From Shewanella abyssi (GTDB taxonomy: Bacteria; Pseudomonadota; Gammaproteobacteria; Enterobacterales; Shewanellaceae), in contig NZ_JAKIKR010000007.1 of assembly GCF_023284025.1 (NCBI RefSeq), forward strand, positions 62,001 to 126,000: DNA of 64,000 bases, in the 5' to 3' direction. The position numbers and the translations under genes were made by a program. The notes under the pieces are model-generated. The model ran no database searches. It was given only the letters and a program-made list of their open reading frames with translations, and was not told the origin of the DNA. Of the stretch, positions 20,384 through 29,315 are shown piece by piece; position 1 is the first letter of the stretch; each line of letters begins with the position of its first letter.

Positions 20384-21073
20384 ATGTCTATTCAACAATC
20401 AGCCTTATCCCCAGAGCCACCCGTAGCTGCAAGTGCGGGTTATAGCGTTAAAGAAGAACTTGCCAACAGCTGGAGCCATGGGCTAGGTGTTGTAGCAGGT
20501 GTTATCGGCTTGATTATGTGTATTTTAAGGGGCTATGAGCAGTTAACCTTTGTTCAAATGGCTGGTGTAGTGGTTTATTGCACGAGTATAATTTTACTAT
20601 TTCTTTGTTCTACCCTATACCACAGCGCAACTGATAAAGCCTTGAAGCATAAATTAAAAGTTGCAGACCATTGCGCAATATACCTGTTAATTGCGGGAAC
20701 CTACACCCCGTTGATGCTCATTAGTTTAGAAGGTGAAAGTGGCAGTGGAAATGCCAACTTAGTCCTCATTGCTATTTGGTCATTGGCAATCGGAGGCATT
20801 CTTTTTAAAACACTGTTCATCAATCGCTTTAAAGTCTTCAGTTTAGCCTTGTACTTAGCGATGGGTTGGCTCTGTGTCACCGTGATGAAAGAACTCATTG
20901 CAGGAATGTCACCTCTTGGTTTCAACCTTTTGATTATCGGCGGATTATTTTACAGTTTAGGCGTCATTTTTTACATCGCTAAACGTATTCCCTATAACCA
21001 TGCAATCTGGCACCTGTTTGTACTCGGTGGAGCCATAAGTCACTTTTTATGCGTCTACTTAACCGTGATATAG
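20384..21073 (+). CDS. trhA: Hemolysin III/TrhA family membrane protein (PAQR-like)
   Basis: This seven-helix inner-membrane protein of 229 residues belongs to the progestin/adipoQ-receptor-like superfamily. Visible signatures are NSWSHGLGVVAG near 28, STLYHSATDKALKH near 74, DHCAIYLLIAGTYTP near 91 and HAIWHLFVLGGAISHF near the C-terminus; these His, Asp and Ser residues form the presumed metal site. The hemolysin name is historical; E. coli TrhA has been tied to membrane energetics homeostasis. The first 22 residues are a hydrophilic extension. It ends at a hairpin terminator and converges on the DTW gene. Confidence 0.9.
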   Translation: MSIQQSALSPEPPVAASAGYSVKEELANSWSHGLGVVAGVIGLIMCILRGYEQLTFVQMAGVVVYCTSIILLFLCSTLYHSATDKALKHKLKVADHCAIYLLIAGTYTPLMLISLEGESGSGNANLVLIAIWSLAIGGILFKTLFINRFKVFSLALYLAMGWLCVTVMKELIAGMSPLGFNLLIIGGLFYSLGVIFYIAKRIPYNHAIWHLFVLGGAISHFLCVYLTVI

Positions 21074-21103
21074 CACGGTTCCCTGTTAGACATTCTATGT
21101 GAT

Positions 21104-21125
21104 AAGGCGCTGATGCGCCTTTTTA
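21104..21125 (+). terminator. Rho-independent terminator of trhA
   Basis: AGGCGC-TGAT-GCGCCT stem followed by TTTTTATTT. It reaches into the last codons of the convergent DTW gene. Confidence 0.75.
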
Positions 21126-21662
21126 TTTAGCCAACATTTTCTCAAACTCCACGGCTAACACCTCTGCCTGCGATGACATTTCTGCTTGTTTGAAGATCTC
21201 AATAATACACTCTACAGTGCATAATCCGCCGTCAACTTGATTACGTCTTAATTTGAATTGAGAATCATGCGTCGTTGTTAAGGCGTATTTTTTAGCCTCT
21301 TTTAGATAAGAACTACGACGCAACATCTTACGTGCTTCTTGCCAGGTTGCGTCTAGGATCACCAAGGTTGACGGTAACACATTTACCGCATAATTTGTCT
21401 CTAGTTCACCTAACCCATCTAGCTTCGACTCATCAGTATCGGTATGGTGTAACTCCGCTAAGTTTTCATCTTCTGCAACCACGTTTTTAGGAAATAACAG
21501 AGCACAATCAGGCTGTTGTAGTTTTTCTAACAATAATGCATCTGGCGTGGTTCTCGCCCAGACAATACGCTGACAATATTGAGGAAAACACTTCAGTGCA
21601 AGTTGGCCGGTATTCGTTGGCCGTGAGACCTCTCGCTCATGAGTTAACAAAATAATTTGCAA
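21123..21662 (-). CDS. DTW-domain protein (tRNA-uridine aminocarboxypropyltransferase family)
   Basis: DTW proteins transfer the aminocarboxypropyl group of SAM to uridine in tRNA. The 179-residue protein has the family motif as LVILDATWQEARKMLRRSSYL near residue 110 and the N-terminal strand ILLTHEREVSRPTNTG. The start is set at a TTG with TGAGGA eight bases upstream, giving MQIILLTHERE; the longer frame begins in the neighbouring repeat and lacks a ribosome-binding site. It is shorter than E. coli TapT and lacks an obvious N-terminal zinc-binding Cys cluster, so the exact target uridine is open. Confidence 0.82.
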   Translation of the reverse strand: MQIILLTHEREVSRPTNTGQLALKCFPQYCQRIVWARTTPDALLLEKLQQPDCALLFPKNVVAEDENLAELHHTDTDESKLDGLGELETNYAVNVLPSTLVILDATWQEARKMLRRSSYLKEAKKYALTTTHDSQFKLRRNQVDGGLCTVECIIEIFKQAEMSSQAEVLAVEFEKMLAK

Positions 21663-21723
21663 TGGCTTTATCCTCAGAAAATAATCGGCGTGATTATAAC
21701 GCCTAAAGTGGATTGTTGCCTTA

Positions 21724-21989
21724 TATACCCAAGCCACTTTAAGATGCTCGTTTCAGAGCTCCCGTAGGATTTCTGAACAAGACAGTGATTGAGAGAATGG
21801 TTGTTCCCTTTTCAATATCACTAACACAGTGCAGGTATTCTACGGGAGCTCCCGAAGGGCAAGACGAGAAGCAACATTTTTCTGCGTTATAAAATATTGA
21901 ATTAGAATAACGAGTACTGCAATTTCATGCCTTGAACTCTTTCACTTCTCGACATGCTGAATCCTGCATCTTGAGGTAGTTTGGGTATA
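21724..21989. repeat. MITE-like element, copy 1 (about 266 bp)
   Basis: The ends are imperfect inverted repeats: TATACCCAAGCCACTTTAAG on the left and the reverse complement of TATACCCAAACTACCTCAAG on the right. Inside, GAGCTCCCGTAGGA and TCTACGGGAGCTCC form a second inverted pair. It carries no open frame of note and lies between dnaE2 and the DTW gene. Its core (AATGGTTGTTCCCTTTT) also occurs, inverted, in the element at 40841-41112. Confidence 0.75.
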
Positions 21990-21993
21990 GGTG

Positions 21994-24900
21994 TTAATGA
22001 AAGTCTCTTGAACGTACTACGAGTTCATTTAGCGCGGTAGAAATATCCGTTAGCTTGCCAGCAACAACATGGGTCACTCCAGATTCTCGCTGCAAAATAC
22101 CGCTCACCTTCATGATTTTTGAGACTAAATATGCCTGCCTTTGAGATCTTGCAGTAGCACTCCAAACAATTAAATTCACATTACCCGTTTCATCTTCAAG
22201 CGTGATAAAAGTAACGCCAGAGGCAGTACCTGGTCGCTGCCTTCCCACGACAAGACCAGCAACATTAACCACTTGGCCGCTACGACACTCGTCGAGCTGC
22301 TCCGCCGTTAAACAATGCTGTAGGCACGGTCTAGTGCGTAATAAACTCATCGGATGCTGACCCAGAGTCACCCCTGTATAGGCATAGTCAGCTTGCATAG
22401 ACTCGGCAATACTCGGGCTGGGTAACACAACTTCAGCCGTCTTAGATAATCCGCCGCCCGCTTGCGACGTGTTACTTGCAGCGACTGCAGCAACGATAGG
22501 CGAAGCCTCATCTTCTGAGACAGAGTCAGAGCAAGAGTCAAATAATGGCAAACTTGGCTGACATGCTGATAACTGCCAACGCACTTGATGACGATGGCCT
22601 GCAACTTTAGTAAACGCATCCGCACTGGCCAGTGTTTCTAATTCATGGCGAGCGACGCCTAATTGGTAAATCTGCTCGATATGAGAAAAACCTTGCTCTG
22701 GTCGCTGCGCCATCAACTTATCAATCTCGTTTCGATTAAGCCCTTTCACCAATCGAAAACCTAAACGGATCGCCTTTGAGTCAGGCTCTATTGCCACTAA
22801 TGTGTGTTGCCACTGACTTTGATTGATGCACACGGGTAACACCGTTACCCCATGACGTTGTGCATCTTGGATCAATTGTGATGGACTATAAAATCCCATG
22901 GGTTGACTGTTTAATAATGAACAGCAAAATGCCGCTGGATGATGATACTTAAGATAAGCAGACACATAGGCTAGTAATGCAAAGCTTGCTGAATGGGACT
23001 CAGGAAAACCATATTCGCCAAAGCCCTTTATTTGCTTGTAGATCTGTTGTGAAAACTGAGCTGAATAACCTCGGCTTTGCATACCATTAAGCAGCTTAGC
23101 TTCAAACTGCTGTAACTCGCCCGATTTTTTCCAACTTGCCATTGCTCGCCGCAGTTGATCCGCTTCACCACCGGAAAACCCTGCAGCAACCATCGCCAGC
23201 TTAATCACTTGCTCCTGAAAAATCGGCACCCCCATGGTTCGAGATAGTACAGATTCCACCTCTTTGCTTGGATAAGTGATCTTCTCTAAACCATCTCGAC
23301 GCTTTAAATAAGGATGCACCATATCCCCTTGAATAGGTCCTGGACGGACAATGGCAATTTGTACCACTAAATCGTAATAGCAACGCGGCTTAAGCCTTGG
23401 CAACATTGACATTTGTGCTCTCGATTCGACTTGAAATACGCCGATACAGTCGCCGCGCTGCAGCATGTTATAAACAGCCGCTTGCTCCCACTCCACTTGA
23501 TCCATCGTAAAGCGATGTTGAGCAGTACTCAGCAGCTCAAAACATTTCCTAATGGCGGTCAGCATACCCAGCGCCAGTACATCCACTTTTAGCAGCCCAA
23601 GGCTTTCTAGATCATCTTTATCCCACTGAATAACAGTTCTATCGGCCATCGCTGCATTCTCAACGGGCACCAACTCACTTAATGGGCCAGAGGAGATGAT
23701 AAAGCCACCAACATGCTGCGATAAGTGCCGTGGAAATCCTAAGATACTTTGCACTAACGGCAATAAATATCTGCCCATACCCTCGGTGGGTACCAAGGAT
23801 TTATCTTGTAGCTGGGTTAACCAATCCGTTTCAGTGTCACGCCTATCAATGCTGTGCTGCATATGATCTAGGTGCCGCTTATCCATCCCTAATGCTTTGC
23901 CAACATCCGCCAGTGCGCTTTTAAAACGGTAACTTATCACTGTCGCAGCCAGCGCCGCCCGCTCCCTGCCATATTTACGATAGATGTATTGAATGATCTC
24001 CTCACGGCGCTCATGTTCAAAATCAACGTCAATATCAGGAGGCTCATTACGCTCTTTAGAGACAAAACGCTCAAACAGCATGTTCACTTTTGTAGGGTCA
24101 ACCTCAGTGATCCCCAAGCAGTAACAAACAACCGAATTGGCAGCAGAGCCACGCCCTTGATGCAAAATCTGCTGTGACTTGGCGTATTGAACAATATCAA
24201 AGATGGTCAAAAAGAAGTATTCGTACTGCATCGCTTTAATCAATATAAGCTCTTTTTCATACTGCGATGTCACGCTCGTTGGTACTTGATTGTTAAAGCG
24301 GCGCATTGCGCCTTTATAGACCTCTTGCGCTAAATATTGGCTCGCAGATAAGCCGCTCGGCACCACCTCACTCGGGTACTCATATTTAAGTTCATCGAGG
24401 CTAAACTCACACTGCGCAGCGATAAGCAGTGTGTTATCAATCCACGCCTTGGGGTAACGTTTATATATCGCACTAATGGGTTTGAGCGCCGTTTCAGCAT
24501 TGGCTAACAAGCGATCCCCCGCTTGTGAAAGTTCAGTGCCATAACGGATGCAGGTGAGTATATCTTGCAGTTTCTGCCTTTGCTCGCAATGCATACGCAC
24601 ATTACCAGCTGCCACACACCCCATGTTTAACTGCTCAGCGATTTGGGTCCATAACTGAATTTTTAATGCTTCACCAGCCACTAAACTACGCTCCATCAGT
24701 AGATAACAGCGCTGAGAAAAAGCCTGCTTAATAGACTGACCAATGGCGAGCATCTTAGTTTGATAAATCTCTAGTTGCGGTGATAAGTCACCTAGAACAC
24801 TGCGAATGGGATTAAGAGAGGTCGGTTGCCATAATAAAATGCAATGCTCTAAGCCCTGCTCTAGCTCACTAAAGCGCAGTTGATACTCGCCCTTGGCTGC

Positions 24901-25188
24901 TCGGCGACGGCTGGTTGTGATCAATTGGCTGATCTGTCCATAGCCTTTACGGTCCATGGCAAGTAACACAAACACACCCTCAGCTAATTGAAACTCTGCC
25001 CCCACCAGCAATTTGAGCTGATGTTTTTTGGCTGCCTCATATGCCTTGACGATACCGGCAAATGAGCACTCATCGGTAATCGCAATCGCTTTATATCCCA
25101 ATAGCGCCGCTTGTTCGACCAACTCATGGGGATGAGAAGCCCCTCGAAGAAAGCTGTAATTCGAGATGGCATGTAGCTCGGCGTACAT
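21994..25188 (-). CDS. dnaE2: Error-prone DNA polymerase DnaE2 (ImuC)
   Basis: This C-family alpha subunit paralogue performs the synthesis step of damage-induced translesion repair with ImuA and ImuB. The 1064-residue protein opens with a PHP domain (YAELHAISNYSFLRGASHP), carries the polymerase catalytic Asp pair in EPPDIDVDFEHERRE near residue 390, followed by the finger and thumb region, helix-hairpin-helix segments and a C-terminal OB fold (VNVAGLVVGRQRPGTASG near 975). It lacks the long C-terminal tail of replicative DnaE. Its ATG overlaps the imuB stop as TAATG. Confidence 0.95.
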   Translation of the reverse strand: MYAELHAISNYSFLRGASHPHELVEQAALLGYKAIAITDECSFAGIVKAYEAAKKHQLKLLVGAEFQLAEGVFVLLAMDRKGYGQISQLITTSRRRAAKGEYQLRFSELEQGLEHCILLWQPTSLNPIRSVLGDLSPQLEIYQTKMLAIGQSIKQAFSQRCYLLMERSLVAGEALKIQLWTQIAEQLNMGCVAAGNVRMHCEQRQKLQDILTCIRYGTELSQAGDRLLANAETALKPISAIYKRYPKAWIDNTLLIAAQCEFSLDELKYEYPSEVVPSGLSASQYLAQEVYKGAMRRFNNQVPTSVTSQYEKELILIKAMQYEYFFLTIFDIVQYAKSQQILHQGRGSAANSVVCYCLGITEVDPTKVNMLFERFVSKERNEPPDIDVDFEHERREEIIQYIYRKYGRERAALAATVISYRFKSALADVGKALGMDKRHLDHMQHSIDRRDTETDWLTQLQDKSLVPTEGMGRYLLPLVQSILGFPRHLSQHVGGFIISSGPLSELVPVENAAMADRTVIQWDKDDLESLGLLKVDVLALGMLTAIRKCFELLSTAQHRFTMDQVEWEQAAVYNMLQRGDCIGVFQVESRAQMSMLPRLKPRCYYDLVVQIAIVRPGPIQGDMVHPYLKRRDGLEKITYPSKEVESVLSRTMGVPIFQEQVIKLAMVAAGFSGGEADQLRRAMASWKKSGELQQFEAKLLNGMQSRGYSAQFSQQIYKQIKGFGEYGFPESHSASFALLAYVSAYLKYHHPAAFCCSLLNSQPMGFYSPSQLIQDAQRHGVTVLPVCINQSQWQHTLVAIEPDSKAIRLGFRLVKGLNRNEIDKLMAQRPEQGFSHIEQIYQLGVARHELETLASADAFTKVAGHRHQVRWQLSACQPSLPLFDSCSDSVSEDEASPIVAAVAASNTSQAGGGLSKTAEVVLPSPSIAESMQADYAYTGVTLGQHPMSLLRTRPCLQHCLTAEQLDECRSGQVVNVAGLVVGRQRPGTASGVTFITLEDETGNVNLIVWSATARSQRQAYLVSKIMKVSGILQRESGVTHVVAGKLTDISTALNELVVRSRDFH

Positions 25189-26756
25189 TAGCCAAACCAG
25201 CCATGTAAGAAAAATCCGCGACCATCTTTAAATACCCAACATAGACCACCTTGCTGATGACTCGCAATATAGTAATCACGGCATATTAGAGGCTCTTGCC
25301 ACCAGAGCGTTTGTAACCTTTCAGGCCCTTTAAGCAGCTCAATAGTCTCAATAGAGATCATCTCAGGAGTGGCCAGCAGCCAGCTTGGACGGCACGCCCC
25401 CACACTGAGGCCCGTTGCCTGATGGCCAATATCACCGAGTGGCTGTAATGAATTGATAACAGGTCGATGTTGTTGGCCAGTAACGGATAGATCTGTGGCT
25501 TGCCAGCTCTCCTCTGGTAAGTGCGCCGAAGTTGCCTGCAATCCTTTCACTTTATCGCCCCCTAGCCTTGCTTGCAGTAGCGCCATCAGCCGCAATGCTT
25601 TTTCTGATCGTTGCCCTTGAGCTGCTTGCTGTCCAAACCAGTTATCATTAACAATCGCCATAGGCACAAATTTATCGACAGAAATCACCATTTCAACCAC
25701 AGGTTGATATAGGGTGATCCGTTCTAATTGCATACGGCATAAACTTAATAAGCTATCACTTCGATGTTCGGCGAAAGGATACTGAATAATGATATCAAGC
25801 TGACTGCGCTCACTGTCACGGTAGATAAGGGTCAATTTAAGCTGTTGAATCGCCAATTGACGTTGCTTTAAGTAGCTCGCCATCTCTTTCAACATTCTGC
25901 CTAATGGAAAAACAATTCCCTGCATCAATTCAACCTCATACAATAAGGTCAGTTTTTGCTGGTAGGTTTCCTCGGGTTCGAAATAAGTTAACGGATGTGG
26001 CAACACGCCCGAGATTTTTGCTAGAAGTTGCAGCAATTTAGGACCAAAGCGTCGCCCAAGTTCCTTAGCCGGCAGGCTGCATAATGCAGCAAAAGAGCTA
26101 ACCCCAATATCGAGAAAGCTTTGCTTTAAAAAGCCTGATATAGGTAGTGAGGCAATCGATAATTGCTTGAGTAACGCATCACTCTTATCTGAGTCAAGCA
26201 ATTCACTCCTGCTCACTTCTGCCATCGCACAAGACTGCTGCGCTAGCAACTGCGCTGCTAAAGGCGTGTTACCCGTCGCAAGAGATACCTCTAAGCCATA
26301 ACTTTTGGCTCGTTGAGCATATTGCTCAATAAGCTTATCAATGCCATTAAAAATAAGCGTCATGGAGCTGACTTCAAGCAGCAGGGTGTTACAAACAAAC
26401 TCATCGACATGTAATTTGGCGCTTGATTTGCCATCTTTACCGGCATCATGCGCTAATGCGCAGCGCAGAGGCACAACCCGCGCACTAAACTCATAACTCC
26501 ACTGGCACAACCAATCCGAAGCTTGCAGGCTTAAGGAGACGTCAAACTCAATGAGCATCGCCGACGGCACTATACTTTGCGCGGTAGCAAGGCTCATCCC
26601 AACCGTCACTCCGGCTTTAAGACTCCCGGCGTCAAGCGCCAATACTTGTAAAGAATGGGGGTCATACAATAATACTTCAGCGCTCTGCTTAAGCTCATTA
26701 CGATAGCGGAAGTATTGCAGTGCCCACTGTGGGTAATAAACTGCTAGCCATAACAT
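25188..26756 (-). CDS. imuB: Y-family polymerase-like protein ImuB
   Basis: ImuB is a Y-family polymerase homologue without polymerase activity that bridges DnaE2, ImuA and the sliding clamp. The 522-residue protein begins LWLAVYYPQWALQYF, where active Y-family enzymes would have an Asp, so the first catalytic acid is absent. The little-finger-like region includes TLIYRDSERSQLDIIIQYPFAEHRSDSL (in two parts) near 310-335, and the C-terminus has the ImuB tail with LICRDYYIASHQQGGLCWVF. It lies 24 bases after imuA and overlaps dnaE2 by one base. Confidence 0.92.
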   Translation of the reverse strand: MLWLAVYYPQWALQYFRYRNELKQSAEVLLYDPHSLQVLALDAGSLKAGVTVGMSLATAQSIVPSAMLIEFDVSLSLQASDWLCQWSYEFSARVVPLRCALAHDAGKDGKSSAKLHVDEFVCNTLLLEVSSMTLIFNGIDKLIEQYAQRAKSYGLEVSLATGNTPLAAQLLAQQSCAMAEVSRSELLDSDKSDALLKQLSIASLPISGFLKQSFLDIGVSSFAALCSLPAKELGRRFGPKLLQLLAKISGVLPHPLTYFEPEETYQQKLTLLYEVELMQGIVFPLGRMLKEMASYLKQRQLAIQQLKLTLIYRDSERSQLDIIIQYPFAEHRSDSLLSLCRMQLERITLYQPVVEMVISVDKFVPMAIVNDNWFGQQAAQGQRSEKALRLMALLQARLGGDKVKGLQATSAHLPEESWQATDLSVTGQQHRPVINSLQPLGDIGHQATGLSVGACRPSWLLATPEMISIETIELLKGPERLQTLWWQEPLICRDYYIASHQQGGLCWVFKDGRGFFLHGWFG

Positions 26757-26780
26757 ATCAATTAACGACCATTAATGAGA

Positions 26781-28292
26781 TTAATGAAGTTTGTTAGGTG
26801 AGATCGGTGCCCCTTGCACCAGCGTTTTATAGGACTCTGCCCACGCCTTTTGATCTGCATCGACATAAGAGGCTATTAACGATGGTTGAGCTCGACGCTT
26901 TACCTTAGCGGGCAACATTTCAGTTGCTGGAGTTAGCTGTTTTATGGCATGAACCCTTGCCTCATTAAAAGGCGTTTTCAGAGAACTGGCCGGTTCTAGG
27001 CTTAATCTACGTGTGGGTTCAAACTGTAATGATAAAGTGCCTTCTTGCTCAAGCTCAGTGTCTACAGCCTCAATGCCTGCAGTCAGTATTAAGCCATCGG
27101 CAATGTTTAATCTGCTGCTGGCAACTTTAATCACATCATTATTAAGAATAGATAAAATCTTGTTAGCAGAAAGGGCTTCATCACTCGCTTTCTGTGGAAG
27201 CAATGGACGATGAATGACAGCACTATAAATTGCCAGCCCTTTAGGCGCTGCGACCTGTACTTGACAGCGTTGTTGATCAAATAAATCACGTTCAAGTGAA
27301 GAGCTATCAAGCAAATCATCACTCAGCGATGTCTGGTTAATCACACAAGCACTGACGCCCAATAAGCTTTCTTTTAAATGGGGAGGCAGCAGCGGTAAGC
27401 TAAAGATAGGGCTAGGCCAGCCACCGCGGCGTTTAATAATATTGACTTCAGTCATCCCTAAATGACTATTTGAAAATCGGGTTAAACTGTGCTGCTTTGG
27501 TTCAGCGTGCTTAAGCACGAGTTTCAACCTTGATGTTTCAACGCCGCTTACGCTTCGACTGTGGTTACTCTGACTCTCGTCAGTATTGAACGCCGAGAAG
27601 CACTGTCTTTGCAGTACCAAACGTAAATTAACAGGGTGCGACTGCTGTGCATTGATTGTCGGTAGATAGAGCATACACAAGGCTTTGCCTTTCTCTGCTG
27701 CGAGTTGTAATCTTCTCGCCTCCGTAATCGATAACTTGTCTAGCCAAGCTAATACTAATGGTACGCTGCCACTCGCTAACCCTTGTTCAATAGCCCACAA
27801 GCGCTCTTTTCGCTCTCGTGTATCAATCCAGATCAAGCGTTCAACATCTAGCCCTTGTTGTAATAATGCTTGCGGCGAAGGAATGTGAGGCGGCGCCACC
27901 AGCATCACCATGGCATCATTAGTTTGTGTTGATGACACACCATGGCTTAGCAGTTGTTTCAATAGAGGCAACATGATACTCAGCTCACCTTGACCAACAC
28001 CATCACATAAAATTTCACACACACCGATTTGTGGCCAACCATTATCAGCAAGATTGTCATCTAGCTGCGCAAAACCAGTTGGGTAGGCCACATGTTGCTG
28101 CTGCCACTGCTGCCCTCGCCAAATGTCTTGCCGCGCTAACAATTGAGTCAATGAGTGAGTAACGGCTCCATTCACGTTGTCGATTGGCGCTGAATTGACA
28201 GTAACAGGCTTGGGGAAACAGGCGTTATCAATCTGCTCTGACGCTTCTTTATCTTGTAATACCGAATATGCCTTTGCGCTTGAGTGCCCCAT
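26781..28292 (-). CDS. imuA: RecA/SulA-like translesion protein ImuA, extended
   Basis: ImuA is the RecA-fold partner in the imuA-imuB-dnaE2 mutasome. The recognisable core runs over residues about 55-230: VAYPTGFAQLDDNLADNGWPQIGVCEI, then GVGQGELSIMLPLLKQLL and a DTRERKERLWAIEQGL helix. At 503 residues the protein is about twice the common ImuA length of 200-280; the extra C-terminal half (about 235-503) has no motif I can name beyond a basic RRGGWPSP segment. It is the first gene of the cassette and sits 89 bases downstream of a perfect LexA-type palindrome. Confidence 0.85.
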   Translation of the reverse strand: MGHSSAKAYSVLQDKEASEQIDNACFPKPVTVNSAPIDNVNGAVTHSLTQLLARQDIWRGQQWQQQHVAYPTGFAQLDDNLADNGWPQIGVCEILCDGVGQGELSIMLPLLKQLLSHGVSSTQTNDAMVMLVAPPHIPSPQALLQQGLDVERLIWIDTRERKERLWAIEQGLASGSVPLVLAWLDKLSITEARRLQLAAEKGKALCMLYLPTINAQQSHPVNLRLVLQRQCFSAFNTDESQSNHSRSVSGVETSRLKLVLKHAEPKQHSLTRFSNSHLGMTEVNIIKRRGGWPSPIFSLPLLPPHLKESLLGVSACVINQTSLSDDLLDSSSLERDLFDQQRCQVQVAAPKGLAIYSAVIHRPLLPQKASDEALSANKILSILNNDVIKVASSRLNIADGLILTAGIEAVDTELEQEGTLSLQFEPTRRLSLEPASSLKTPFNEARVHAIKQLTPATEMLPAKVKRRAQPSLIASYVDADQKAWAESYKTLVQGAPISPNKLH

Positions 28293-28380
28293 GTTTCCAC
28301 CTTTCTATTATGATAAAAACGTACTCATCATTTAAAGCTCCACGCCTTGATAAAGGCTGTGTGATACTCAAATTAAAATA

Positions 28381-28396
28381 CTGTATATACATACAG
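28381..28396. promoter_or_regulatory. LexA (SOS) box upstream of imuA
   Basis: CTGTATATACATACAG matches the gammaproteobacterial CTGT-N8-ACAG operator exactly. It lies between imuA and the def terminator, so imuA-imuB-dnaE2 should be induced by DNA damage. Confidence 0.93.
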
Positions 28397-28446
28397 TATA
28401 ATTATCTTTACTGAGATCGCAAGTATTCGATGCTGATCTTCAAGCC

Positions 28447-28479
28447 AAAAAAAACGCCCCTCAATTGAGGGGCGTTTTT
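28447..28479. terminator. Strong palindromic terminator after def
   Basis: AAAACGCCCCTC-AATT-GAGGGGCGTTTT with A and T runs outside. It insulates def from the SOS cassette and would work in either direction. Confidence 0.9.
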
Positions 28480-28520
28480 AAATAATGCTTTGCTATTGGT
28501 ATTAAACTTAAGGCAAAGCC

Positions 28521-29015
28521 TTAATATTTATACTTTTTTACCTTTTTCAGTGCTATTTGTTGCTTTAGCATCGACAGGTGATCAGTGAACACGACACCAT
28601 TGAGATGATCCATCTCATGTTGCAGTACGATGGCAAGAAACTCATCGGTATCTATCTCGAATGCTTGGCCTGTGCGATCTAATGCTGTGACTTTCACGCC
28701 TTCATGACGATTCACTTTCGCACGGTAACCAGGAATAGACAGACAACCCTCTTCCCCTTGGAAAGCACCGCGTGCTTCTATTATCTCAGGATTAATCAAT
28801 ACCACCGGCTGATCGCGCTCTTCAGACAAATCGATAACCAAAATAGCATGTAAGCTACCCACTTGAGTTGCCGCAAGCCCGATACCATCATCGGTGTCGT
28901 ACATGGTTTCAATCAAATCATCAATAAAACCCTGCGCTGCATCAATATCCTTAACAGGTTTGGCTTTTCGTTTCAGCCGCTCATCAGGGATCGTTAAAAT
29001 GTCTAACACTGCCAT
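28521..29015 (-). CDS. def: Peptide deformylase
   Basis: It removes the formyl group from new N-terminal methionine using a ferrous or zinc ion. All three motifs are present in the 164-residue protein: GIGLAATQVG near 44, EGCLSIPG near 88 (metal Cys) and QHEMDHLNG near 131 (metal His pair and catalytic Glu). No fmt gene follows, in contrast to the usual def-fmt arrangement, so this may be a second deformylase; that is inference. The C-terminus is very basic (KKVKKYKY). It ends at a strong terminator. Confidence 0.95.
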   Translation of the reverse strand: MAVLDILTIPDERLKRKAKPVKDIDAAQGFIDDLIETMYDTDDGIGLAATQVGSLHAILVIDLSEERDQPVVLINPEIIEARGAFQGEEGCLSIPGYRAKVNRHEGVKVTALDRTGQAFEIDTDEFLAIVLQHEMDHLNGVVFTDHLSMLKQQIALKKVKKYKY

Positions 29016-29315
29016 ATCATTATCACACTAGTATTAACTCAAAAAATTCGCGCCATTATGACCGAATCAGCCACAAAGGCAACTCTAGCGCGCCTTAACT
29101 TAATATGCTTTTCACTGTTATCCCTGAAAACCAGCTAAAACGGAGAGCTACAATCCCCAGACAAGTAATAGCATCGGTAGCGTAAGTCTTCTCAATTATC
29201 TTAAATCAACGACTTCTACTTAGCGTAAAACAACTCAGAAATCACACAATACGATCCATTCTAATGATAGCTATGTTAACATTCATGAAAATGTATAAAA
29301 TATACGGATAATAAT
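29016..29315. other. Divergent intergenic region def/POT transporter
   Basis: Three hundred bases without an open frame of interest. AT-rich sequence near 29270-29312 (aaaatgtataaaatatacgg) probably holds the transporter promoter; the small TGTATA/TATACG symmetry could be an operator but matches no site I can name. Confidence 0.35.
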
